A stretch of DNA of 5,793 bases from Firmicutes bacterium UBA1764. Lineage in GTDB: Bacteria > Bacillota > Clostridia > Peptostreptococcales > Anaerovoracaceae. The stretch spans positions 3,695-9,487 of the forward strand of contig DCHA01000076.1 of the NCBI GenBank assembly GCA_002315535.1, in the 5' to 3' direction. Each line of letters opens with the position of its first letter. Within the stretch, counting starts at the first letter, position 1. Positions 1 to 5,793 of the stretch are shown here, piece after piece. The translations under genes were made by a program, and so were the position numbers. The notes beneath the pieces were generated by a model. The model ran no database searches. It was not told the origin of the DNA and was given only the letters and a program-made list of their open reading frames with translations.

Positions 1-60
1 TTTTCCCCGATATCAGATCTTGCAATTGCAGAATTAAAGGAGAAATTAGGTAAAGAATGA
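1..60 (+). CDS. 3' end of an unidentified gene upstream of rsfS
   Basis: Frame 1 is open from the first base to the TGA at 58-60 and encodes 19 residues ending in AIAELKEKLGKE, a charged, helix-like tail. The stop overlaps the rsfS start as ATGA, which is the usual sign of translational coupling inside an operon, and this supports the frame being a real gene end. In many Firmicutes the genes just before rsfS are nadD, yqeK (HD-domain phosphohydrolase) or a LytR-CpsA-Psr family gene, so one of these is likely by position. The visible tail carries no family motif, and I cannot tell which it is. Confidence 0.6.
   Translation, partial: FSPISDLAIAELKEKLGKE
36..50 (+). promoter_or_regulatory. Probable ribosome binding region of rsfS
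   Basis: AAAGGAG at 36-42 is the best match to the anti-Shine-Dalgarno sequence but lies 14 bases from the ATG at 57, which is long. A weaker TTAGG at 46-50 sits 6 bases from it. Both are inside the end of the upstream gene. Initiation may rely partly on ribosomes terminating at the overlapping TGA. Confidence 0.5.
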
Positions 61-404
61 ACAACAGAGAAATCGCAATGTTTGTAGCAAAATGTCTGAG
101 CGAAAAGAAGGCCCTGGATATTTCTATAATTGATATTGCTGAGCGAAGCGGCTTTGCCGATTTCTTCGTTTTGGCTAATGCTTCAAGTCTCAGACAAATG
201 AACAGTCTTACAGATGATTTAGAAGATAAGCTGGCCGAGCAAGGGATACTTGTAAAGAATGTCGAAGGACGTGGAGAATCCGGATGGATACTTATGGATT
301 ACGGTGACGTAATTATTAATTTATTTACTGAGGAAGCACGCAATAAATATCAGATTGAAAAGATCTGGGGCGATTGCAATATTGAAGATTATAAAGAGGC
401 ATAA
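57..404 (+). CDS. rsfS: Ribosomal silencing factor RsfS (Iojap/YbeB family)
   Basis: RsfS is a small cytosolic protein that binds ribosomal protein uL14 on the 50S subunit and blocks joining to 30S, slowing translation when nutrients are short (family knowledge). The 115-residue product has the usual family length and carries its signatures in order: an N-terminal helix, DISIIDI (21-27), FADFFVLA (33-40) followed by SLRQM (44-48), GESGWILMDYGDVIINLF (73-90), and a C-terminal YQIEKIWGD (98-106). The loop ANASS (40-44) departs slightly from the more usual G-S/T type sequence here. The start overlaps the upstream stop as ATGA, and the TAA at 402-404 shares its last base with the first possible leuS ATG, so all three genes are probably cotranscribed and coupled. 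I see no promoter of its own in the window. The identification is secure. Confidence 0.96.
   Translation: MNNREIAMFVAKCLSEKKALDISIIDIAERSGFADFFVLANASSLRQMNSLTDDLEDKLAEQGILVKNVEGRGESGWILMDYGDVIINLFTEEARNKYQIEKIWGDCNIEDYKEA
393..399 (+). promoter_or_regulatory. leuS ribosome binding site, bearing on start choice
   Basis: AAAGAGG lies within the last codons of rsfS. It is 4 bases from the first ATG (404) and 7 bases from the second ATG (407). The second spacing is closer to the optimum, so initiation may favour 407, giving a protein one residue shorter. The sequence alone cannot settle this. Confidence 0.65.
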
Positions 405-2878
405 TGATGAACGAGCAGTACGAATTTAGTAAAATTGAACCAAAATGGCAAAAGTATTGGGAAGATAATGATCTTTTCCATGTAACAGAGGATGAATCAA
501 AGGAGAAATTCTATTGTCTTGAAATGTTCCCTTATCCAAGCGGCAAGCTTCATATGGGACATGTTCGTAATTATTCAATAGGTGATGTTCTTGCAAGATA
601 CAAGACTATGAATGGATTTAACGTTCTTCACCCAATAGGCTTTGACTCCTTTGGACTTCCTGCAGAAAACGCCGCAATTAAGAATCAGTCACATCCTGCA
701 ATTTGGACAAGCTCAAATATCGAGGAAATGGAAAAGCAGCTCAGACAGCTTGGATTCTCCTATGACTGGGACAGAGAGGCTTGTACATATAAAGAAGAGT
801 ATTACAAGTGGATGCAGTGGATTTTTATCCAGTTCTACAAAAAGGGTCTTGCATACAAAAAAGAAAATCCTGTTAACTGGTGCCCAAGCTGTGCAACTGT
901 ACTTGCTAATGAGCAGGTTGTTGACGGCTGCTGTGAGCGCTGCGGAACTCAGGTAACTAAGAAGAATCTTTCCCAGTGGTACTTTAAGATCACTGATTAT
1001 GCAGACAGACTGCTTGATGATATTGATAAGCTCCCAGGCTGGCCTGATAAGGTTAAGACAATGCAGCGCAATTGGATTGGCAGATCCTACGGCTACGAAT
1101 TGACCTTCAAGCTCAAGGACGGAGATCTTCCAATGACAGTTTTCACTACACGTGCAGATACTATCTTTGGAGTAAGCTTTATGGTTATTGCTCCGGAGCA
1201 TCCTTATGTTGATCAGCTTATTACCGGACAAAAAGAAGAGGCTTTGTGCCGTGAATACATGGAAGCCGCAAAGCGCCAGTCTGATATTGAAAGATCTTCT
1301 ACAACAAAGGAGAAGACTGGTGTATTCACAGGTCGCTATGTAATTAATCCTGTGAACGGAAAAGAAGTCCCAGTTTATCTTGCAGATTATGTACTCATGG
1401 GATATGGTACAGGACTTGTTATGGGTGTTCCTGCTCATGATCAAAGAGACTTTGATTTTGCTACAAAGTTTGGTCTTCCGATTGTTCCTGTTGTTGATGC
1501 AGGCAGCGGTGAGGATTTAAATAATCTGACCAAGGCTGTAGAGGCCGAAGGCGTTATGATTAACTCCGGAAAATATACCGGAATGAATAATAAGGAAGCT
1601 ATCGATGCAATCGGAGGAGATTTTGAAAAGCAGGGCATAGGCAAGAAGACAAAGAACTTCAAGCTTCGTGACTGGCTCATTTCCCGTCAGCGTTATTGGG
1701 GTACTCCTATTCCAATGATTAGCTGTCCTGACTGTGGATGGGTTCCTGAAAAAGAAGAGAATCTTCCTGTTCTTCTTCCAACGGATGTTGAGTTTACAGG
1801 AAAGGGAGAATCTCCGATAGTAACATCAAAAACATTTGTAAATACCAAGTGCCCGGTTTGTGGAAAGGATGCAAAGCGTGAAGTAGATACGATGGATACA
1901 TTCCTTGATTCATCTTGGTATTTCTTAAGATACACCGATGCAAGAAATGATAAAGCTTGCTTCGATCCGCAGAAGGCTAAGTACTGGATGTCCGTTGATC
2001 AGTACATTGGCGGCGTAGAGCACGCAATTCTGCATTTGCTTTATTCAAGATTCTTTACAAAGGTATTGTACGATCTTGGACTTGCAAGTGTTGAGGAACC
2101 ATTTACAAATCTTCTTACTCAGGGAATGGTTCTTAAGGATGGCTCAAAGATGAGTAAGTCTGTCGGAAATGTTGTTTCTCCTGAAGAAATCATTTCCAAG
2201 TATGGTGCTGATACCGCAAGATTATTCATTCTCTTTGCGGCACCACCTGAAAGAGAGCTCGAATGGTCTGATACAGGTGTTGAGGGCTCCTTCAAATTCC
2301 TTAACCGTGTATACAGACTTATATATGAATTGGCTGAAGATACAAAGGGAATTCCTTGTGTATATAGGCTTGAAACAAAGGATGACAAACAGCTTGCTTA
2401 CATTTTAAACAATACAGTTAAGCGTGTATCTGATGATATTAACAAGAGATTCAATTTCAATACTGCTATTTCAGCATTGATGGAGCTTGTTAATGAAATC
2501 TACAGATATAAAGAGCTTGAAGATGTTAACATGGGTCTTTTAAGAGACTCAGCTGAAAAGCTCGTGCTCATGCTTTCTCCGTTTGCTCCTCATGTTTGTG
2601 AAGAAATGTGGGAGGGCCTTGGCATGCAGGCTCCTGTATATAAGGCTCCGTGGCCGGAGTATGATGAAGCAGCCCTTGTAAAGGACAGCATTGAAATCGT
2701 TGTTCAGATTAACGGTAAGGTTAAGGGTAAGATGGATGTTCCAACCGGATTATCAAAGGATGATCTTCAGGCCCTTGTAATGGAATCTGAACAGACTGCT
2801 GAAATTGTCGGCGGTAAAGAAATTGTCAAGATTGTTGCTGTTCCGGGAAAGCTTGTCAACATTGTAGTTAAAGGATAA
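404..2878 (+). CDS. leuS: Leucyl-tRNA synthetase (class I)
   Basis: LeuRS charges tRNA(Leu) with leucine using ATP in the cytosol and edits mischarged amino acids. The 824-residue product is complete. Visible landmarks are PYPSGKLHMGH with the HIGH-type motif HMGH (50-53); a zinc-knuckle CPSC...CERC (C160, C163, C177, C180); RNWIGRS (222-228); the CP1 editing domain with threonine-rich TTRADT (248-253) and GVPAHDQRD (341-349), whose Asp346 matches the conserved editing aspartate; WLISRQRYWG (424-433); KMSKS (582-586); an anticodon-binding helical domain from about 665 to 755; and a C-terminal QINGKVKGK domain (768-776 onward). A second Cys pair set (C441/C444 and C483/C486) lies between the editing domain and the rest of the core. 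The leucine-specific insertion that E. coli carries just before KMSKS is absent, as in Bacillus, and this partly explains the length below the E. coli 860. Editing residues look intact. ATG at 404 and ATG at 407 are both possible starts. No T-box leader can fit, because the start overlaps rsfS. Confidence 0.99.
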   Translation: MMNEQYEFSKIEPKWQKYWEDNDLFHVTEDESKEKFYCLEMFPYPSGKLHMGHVRNYSIGDVLARYKTMNGFNVLHPIGFDSFGLPAENAAIKNQSHPAIWTSSNIEEMEKQLRQLGFSYDWDREACTYKEEYYKWMQWIFIQFYKKGLAYKKENPVNWCPSCATVLANEQVVDGCCERCGTQVTKKNLSQWYFKITDYADRLLDDIDKLPGWPDKVKTMQRNWIGRSYGYELTFKLKDGDLPMTVFTTRADTIFGVSFMVIAPEHPYVDQLITGQKEEALCREYMEAAKRQSDIERSSTTKEKTGVFTGRYVINPVNGKEVPVYLADYVLMGYGTGLVMGVPAHDQRDFDFATKFGLPIVPVVDAGSGEDLNNLTKAVEAEGVMINSGKYTGMNNKEAIDAIGGDFEKQGIGKKTKNFKLRDWLISRQRYWGTPIPMISCPDCGWVPEKEENLPVLLPTDVEFTGKGESPIVTSKTFVNTKCPVCGKDAKREVDTMDTFLDSSWYFLRYTDARNDKACFDPQKAKYWMSVDQYIGGVEHAILHLLYSRFFTKVLYDLGLASVEEPFTNLLTQGMVLKDGSKMSKSVGNVVSPEEIISKYGADTARLFILFAAPPERELEWSDTGVEGSFKFLNRVYRLIYELAEDTKGIPCVYRLETKDDKQLAYILNNTVKRVSDDINKRFNFNTAISALMELVNEIYRYKELEDVNMGLLRDSAEKLVLMLSPFAPHVCEEMWEGLGMQAPVYKAPWPEYDEAALVKDSIEIVVQINGKVKGKMDVPTGLSKDDLQALVMESEQTAEIVGGKEIVKIVAVPGKLVNIVVKG
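2870..2875 (+). promoter_or_regulatory. RNase J ribosome binding site
   Basis: AAAGGA is 5 bases before the ATG at 2881. It is formed by the last two sense codons of leuS (AAA GGA, Lys-Gly), directly ahead of the TAA. The end of LeuRS therefore doubles as the initiation site of the next gene, which fixes the ATG at 2881 as the start and implies a coupled operon. Confidence 0.8.
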
Positions 2879-2880
2879 AT

Positions 2881-4569
2881 ATGACAACAAAAAATCGTAA
2901 TAACAACAGACAAAAACAAAAGCTTAAGGTAATCCCGATTGGAGGTCTATACGAAATCGGCAAGAACATGACTCTTCTTCAGTATGGAGACGATATTCTT
3001 GTTATTGATTGCGGTATGTCATTTCCAAACAGCGAGATGCTTGGAATAGATGTAGTAATCCCTGATTTCAGCTATGTAGTTGAAAACTCGGAAAAGATTC
3101 GCGGCATAATTATTACTCATGCACATGAAGACCACATTGGCGGAATTCCTTATCTGCTGGAAAAGATAAATGCTCCTGTTTATGGATCAAGGCTTACTAT
3201 CGGCTTCATTAAGAAAAAACTTGATGAAAGAAAGAATAAGAAGGCTAAGCTTCGTGAAATATATCCCGGAGAAAAAATGAGACTTGGTTGCTTCACCATT
3301 GAGGCAATTCATACAACACATTCAGTTGCTGATTCGTTTGCTTTTGCAATCGACACTCCGGTTGGAAAGGTAGTTCATACAGGAGATTTTAAGGTTGATT
3401 ACACTCCTGTATATGGAGACCCTATTGATCTTCCGAGATTTGCAGAGCTTGGTACAGAGGGCGTTCAGCTTCTACTTTGCGACTCAACAAATGCATCCAG
3501 AAAGGGATTCACTCCATCTGAAAAGGTTGTAGGAGAGTCTCTCAGAAATATTTTCAGTACAATTGATGGGAGAATAATTATCGCAACATTCTCTTCAAAT
3601 GTACACAGAGTTCAAAAGATAATTGATATTGCAGTTGAATGTGGACGTAAGGTTGCATTCTCCGGCAGATCAATTGAACAGATGGTTGCAATTGCTCAGG
3701 AGCTTGGCTATTTAAGCATACCTGCAAACACAGTTGTTAACTTAAAAAAGATCAGCAAGGTCCTTGATTCAGAGCTTGTTGTAATTACTACCGGATCTCA
3801 GGGCGAGCCGATGTCAGCCTTATACAGAATGGCGAGCGGTGAACACAGAGAAGTTAAAATCAGAAAAGGGGACACGGTTATTCTGTCATCCACTCCGGTT
3901 CCGGGCAATGAAAAGGATGTATCAAATGTTGTAAATTCATTGTTCGAGCTTGGTGCAAACGTTATTTATAACGATATTGCTGAAACCCATGTATCAGGAC
4001 ACGCCTGCAGCGAGGATTTAAAACTTCTTCACTCATTGCTCAGACCAAAATTCTTTATGCCGGTTCATGGTGAAGCAAGGCATCTTAAGGCTCATGAGGA
4101 ATTAGCTCTTGAGCTTGGCATGGAAGAAAAGGATATAGTTATTGCTAAGAACGGCGATATTGTTGAACTGACAAAGGATAAAATCAAATTATCAGGTGAA
4201 AAGGTTCAGGCTGAAGCAATTATGGTCGATGGACTTGGGGTTGGCGATGTAGGAGCAGTTGTTCTGAATGAAAGAAAGAATCTTTCTGAAGCAGGCTGCG
4301 TTCTAGTTGCTGTTACACTCGACTCAGCTACAGGAGAAATACTTGCAGGTCCAAGCATCTCAACAAGAGGCCTTATCTTTGTAAAGGGTTATGGAGAGCT
4401 TCTTAAGGATGCTGAGGAATATATCGAAGAGGTATTGATTCAGGCTAATCCAAATATTTTGGATGATGATGAGGCTATTAAAAAGCTGATGCGCGATAAG
4501 CTTCGCAAATTTATATATGAACGTTATGAAAGAAGTCCAATGATAGTTTCAATTATCATGAAGATTTAA
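2881..4569 (+). CDS. rnj: Ribonuclease J (metallo-beta-lactamase/beta-CASP family)
   Basis: RNase J is a zinc-dependent 5'-3' exoribonuclease with endonuclease activity that drives mRNA turnover and rRNA 5'-end maturation in Firmicutes. The 562-residue product matches B. subtilis RNase J1 closely along its length, with a similar total (about 555). Metal-site motifs are THAHEDHIGG (79-88, ligands H80, H82, D84, H85), TTHS with H147, HTGDF with D169, and MPVHGE with H396. The beta-CASP part shows LLCDSTNA (198-205), ATFSSNVHR (235-243), TTGSQGEP (303-310), SSTPVPGNE (336-344) and HVSGHA with H374. The C-terminal domain runs from about 445 and ends in the family-typical RRPM-like RSPMIVSIIM (551-560). 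The N-terminus carries a short extra Asn/Gln/Lys/Arg-rich tail (residues 2-16) before the conserved PIGGLYEIGKN. Whether this is the J1 or J2 paralogue, or the only copy, cannot be judged from one window. Two bases separate it from leuS. Confidence 0.97.
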   Translation: MTTKNRNNNRQKQKLKVIPIGGLYEIGKNMTLLQYGDDILVIDCGMSFPNSEMLGIDVVIPDFSYVVENSEKIRGIIITHAHEDHIGGIPYLLEKINAPVYGSRLTIGFIKKKLDERKNKKAKLREIYPGEKMRLGCFTIEAIHTTHSVADSFAFAIDTPVGKVVHTGDFKVDYTPVYGDPIDLPRFAELGTEGVQLLLCDSTNASRKGFTPSEKVVGESLRNIFSTIDGRIIIATFSSNVHRVQKIIDIAVECGRKVAFSGRSIEQMVAIAQELGYLSIPANTVVNLKKISKVLDSELVVITTGSQGEPMSALYRMASGEHREVKIRKGDTVILSSTPVPGNEKDVSNVVNSLFELGANVIYNDIAETHVSGHACSEDLKLLHSLLRPKFFMPVHGEARHLKAHEELALELGMEEKDIVIAKNGDIVELTKDKIKLSGEKVQAEAIMVDGLGVGDVGAVVLNERKNLSEAGCVLVAVTLDSATGEILAGPSISTRGLIFVKGYGELLKDAEEYIEEVLIQANPNILDDDEAIKKLMRDKLRKFIYERYERSPMIVSIIMKI

Positions 4570-4571
4570 TC

Positions 4572-4577
4572 GGGGGT
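4572..4577 (+). promoter_or_regulatory. pepP ribosome binding site (all-G variant)
   Basis: GGGGGT lies 5 bases before the ATG at 4583, in the 13-base gap after the RNase J gene. It can pair with ACCUCC of the 16S 3' end if one G-U wobble replaces the usual A-U pair. Placement fits initiation at 4583. The other sites in the window are A-rich (AAAGGA, AAGGAG), so this one is atypical here. Confidence 0.7.
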
Positions 4578-4582
4578 ACAGA

Positions 4583-5662
4583 ATGCAAAAATATTCAGAC
4601 AGAATAGAAAAGCTCAGAAAACTATTTCCTGAGAATAAAATTGACGCAATTTTCCTTTCAAAGCCGGAGGATGTTGCATATTTTACAGGTACAAAGGGTG
4701 ATGATCTCTTTCTTTTCATTACAGAAAAGGACGCTTATCTGATTACAGATTTCAGATACAGAGAAATGGCTCAAAAGCTTGATTGGTTTACTTATTTTGA
4801 AACCGGTATCGAGTCAAAGATGATTGATGTAATTAAGGCTTCTGATTGCAAGCACCTTGGTGTTTGTAAGAATTCATTGTCGCTTGATACTTATCTTTCT
4901 TTCCTTGACGAACTTACTGGTAAGGAAATAATTCCGACAGGTGATTCCGAATACAGCCTTGTAAATGAGCTTCGTATTATTAAGGATGAAGAAGAAATAG
5001 AATATACTAAGATTGCTCAGGAAATTGGATGCCAGGCATTTGCACATATTATTAAGTACATTAAGCCCGGTATGACTGAAAGACAGGTTGCACTTGAGCT
5101 TGAATATTACATGCTTGGACATGGCGCAGATGGTCTTAGCTTTGATACTATATGCGTAAGCGGAGAGAAGTCTTCACTTCCTCATGGTGTTCCCGATGAT
5201 AAGATTATTAATGCCGGAGAGTTCCTTACAATGGACTATGGCTGCACATATAAGGGTTATCACTCTGATATGACCAGAACTGTTGCAGTATCTAGCGCCA
5301 GCGATGAAATGAAGAATATCTATGATATAGTTCTTCGTGCTCAGCTGAATGCTTGCGATAAGGTCAAAGCAGGACTTACCGGTGATGTATGTCATCATTT
5401 TGCACTCGATATTATTGCTGATGCAGGATATGGTGAATACTTCGGCCACGGACTTGGACACGGCACAGGCCTTGAAATCCATGAAAGTCCAAGACTTTCA
5501 CTTGTATACAAAAAACCGATTCCTGTAAATTCTATCGTTTCTATCGAGCCGGGAATTTATCTTCCGGGAAAGTTTGGAGTTAGAATAGAAGACTTGGCAG
5601 TAGTGAAAGAAAATGGTATAATTAACATTACGAGTGCTCCAAAAGAGTTAATAATTATTTAG
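4583..5662 (+). CDS. pepP: Xaa-Pro aminopeptidase, M24B family
   Basis: This is a cytosolic dinuclear-metal (typically Mn2+) aminopeptidase that removes the N-terminal residue from peptides with proline in second position. The 359-residue product fits the short Firmicutes form (PapA/YqhT type). Residues 1 to about 130 form the creatinase N-terminal domain (LSKPEDVAYFTG at 25-36, DFRYR at 56-60). The M24 pita-bread domain follows from about 138. All five expected metal ligands are visible: D218 (MDYG), D229 (HSDMTRT), H293 (GHGLGHGTG), E322 (SIEPGIY) and E336 (VRIED). The substrate-site histidines H201 (PHGVP) and H300 (IHE) are also present. I see no signal peptide. A prolidase role (dipeptides only) cannot be excluded by motif alone, since M24B enzymes share this core. 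It directly precedes efp, as the PapA/YqhT gene does in B. subtilis. The codons for residues 338-347 contain a probable efp promoter. Confidence 0.93.
   Translation: MQKYSDRIEKLRKLFPENKIDAIFLSKPEDVAYFTGTKGDDLFLFITEKDAYLITDFRYREMAQKLDWFTYFETGIESKMIDVIKASDCKHLGVCKNSLSLDTYLSFLDELTGKEIIPTGDSEYSLVNELRIIKDEEEIEYTKIAQEIGCQAFAHIIKYIKPGMTERQVALELEYYMLGHGADGLSFDTICVSGEKSSLPHGVPDDKIINAGEFLTMDYGCTYKGYHSDMTRTVAVSSASDEMKNIYDIVLRAQLNACDKVKAGLTGDVCHHFALDIIADAGYGEYFGHGLGHGTGLEIHESPRLSLVYKKPIPVNSIVSIEPGIYLPGKFGVRIEDLAVVKENGIINITSAPKELIII
5594..5622 (+). promoter_or_regulatory. Probable sigma-A promoter of efp, inside pepP
   Basis: A -35 box TTGGCA (5594-5599, five of six bases of TTGACA) is followed by an exact 17-base spacer and a perfect -10 TATAAT (5617-5622). 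The three bases ahead of the -10 are TGG (5614-5616), which makes an extended -10 (TGnTATAAT). Transcription should start near 5629, leaving a leader of about 58 bases before the efp ATG. The elements lie in coding sequence of pepP. The -35 uses a TTG leucine codon (residue 338), found only twice among the 32 Leu codons of this gene, where CTT dominates. The prediction rests on sequence only. Confidence 0.8.
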
Positions 5663-5670
5663 TTTATATA

Positions 5671-5677
5671 TAAGGAG
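5671..5677 (+). promoter_or_regulatory. efp ribosome binding site
   Basis: TAAGGAG is a strong Shine-Dalgarno match 9 bases upstream of the ATG at 5687, in the AT-rich 24-base gap after pepP. It supports this ATG as the start and fits a highly expressed translation factor. Confidence 0.88.
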
Positions 5678-5686
5678 AATTTTAAA

Positions 5687-5793
5687 ATGACAGCAGGCGA
5701 ATTCAGAAAAGGCATGACCTTCGTTCTTGATGGAGAACCACATGTAATCATTGATTTCCAGCACGTTAAGCCGGGTAAGGGTGCAGCTTTTGT
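5687..5793 (+). CDS. efp: Elongation factor P, 5' part (cut by window end)
   Basis: EF-P binds between the P and E sites of the ribosome and promotes peptide bond formation at consecutive prolines. Only 35 full codons and two bases are in the window. They encode the start of the N-terminal KOW-like domain: AGEFRKGMTF (3-12), LDGEPHVI (14-21) and FQHVKPGKGAAF (24-35). The loop lysine that EF-P family members modify corresponds to Lys31 (codon 5777-5779), by alignment with E. coli Lys34 and B. subtilis Lys32. The loop is Bacillus-like, where the known modification is 5-aminopentanol. Which modification, if any, is used here cannot be read from the window. The gene has its own strong ribosome site and a likely promoter within pepP, besides possible read-through from upstream. 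The rest of the gene lies beyond the window. Confidence 0.96.
   Translation, partial: MTAGEFRKGMTFVLDGEPHVIIDFQHVKPGKGAAF

Noticed and set aside
125..130. TATAAT hexamer within rsfS as a promoter -10
   Set aside because: No -35-like sequence lies 16-18 bases upstream (the region reads GAAAAG-like), there is no TGn extension, and it sits deep in rsfS.
642..956. A + strand 104-codon frame (and one at 2169-2408) inside leuS
   Set aside because: They are out-of-frame shadows within conserved LeuRS motifs. The products match no family and have no initiation signals.
713..1444. A 243-codon antisense open frame (and neighbouring - strand frames at 1441-1680, 1693-1935 and 2119-2388) opposite leuS
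   Set aside because: They lie wholly within a clear LeuRS coding region, have no recognisable domain, and read as Cys/Ile/Ser/Leu-rich mirror translations of the sense codons. I see no convincing ribosome site or promoter for them.
2853..2881. TTGTCA at 2853-2858 with TAAATA 17 bases downstream, as a possible promoter for the RNase J gene
   Set aside because: The -10 match is weak and overlaps the start codon, so transcription would begin inside the gene, after its ATG and ribosome site.
4874..5482. Antisense frames opposite pepP (4874-5122 and 5174-5482)
   Set aside because: They lie opposite the conserved M24 metal-site coding region, with no domain and no sign of independent expression.
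5663..5686. The AT-rich pepP-efp gap as a terminator or a second promoter (TATATA near 5666-5671)
   Set aside because: At 24 bases with no GC-rich stem and no U-tract it cannot form an intrinsic terminator, and no -35 lies at the right distance from TATATA.
1..5793. Mobile elements, CRISPR, toxin-antitoxin or defence genes, structural RNAs or repeat arrays
   Set aside because: Coding sequence fills all but about 40 bases of the window and every complete gene belongs to a well-known housekeeping family. I saw no direct-repeat arrays, terminal inverted repeats or tRNA/rRNA-like stretches.

Overview
This window looks like an ordinary housekeeping stretch of a Firmicutes (Bacillota) chromosome, most likely from the class Clostridia and possibly a Lachnospiraceae-type anaerobe. 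The pointers are a moderately AT-rich composition, purine-rich Shine-Dalgarno sites (AAAGGA, AAGGAG), tight co-directional packing, an RNase J in place of an RNase E system, a LeuRS of the Gram-positive/clostridial type, and an EF-P with the Bacillus-like KPGKGAAF loop. The taxonomic placement is inferred from protein resemblance, not from a search.

All genes lie on the + strand with almost no spacer. Bases 1-60 hold the last 19 codons of an unidentified gene, which overlaps rsfS (ribosomal silencing factor, 57-404) by ATGA. rsfS overlaps leuS (leucyl-tRNA synthetase, 404-2878) by one base. After a 2-base gap comes the gene for RNase J (2881-4569), then a 13-base gap and an M24B Xaa-Pro aminopeptidase gene (pepP type, 4583-5662). 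After 24 more bases comes efp (elongation factor P, from 5687), which runs off the window at codon 36. No gap is long enough for a riboswitch, and I see no intrinsic terminator anywhere, so the genes can be read as one transcript. No stretch of more than 24 bases is without a gene.

The genes share a theme of making and controlling protein: subunit-joining control (RsfS), tRNA charging (LeuRS), mRNA turnover and rRNA maturation (RNase J), cleavage of Xaa-Pro peptides (PepP) and relief of ribosome stalling at proline runs (EF-P). The most notable non-coding signal is a near-consensus sigma-A promoter with an extended -10 (5594-5622) buried in the 3' coding end of pepP. It would give efp its own transcript with a leader of about 58 bases.

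I found no mobile element, CRISPR array, structural RNA, repeat family or sign of an undescribed system. The findings are modest points of gene organisation, not a new system.
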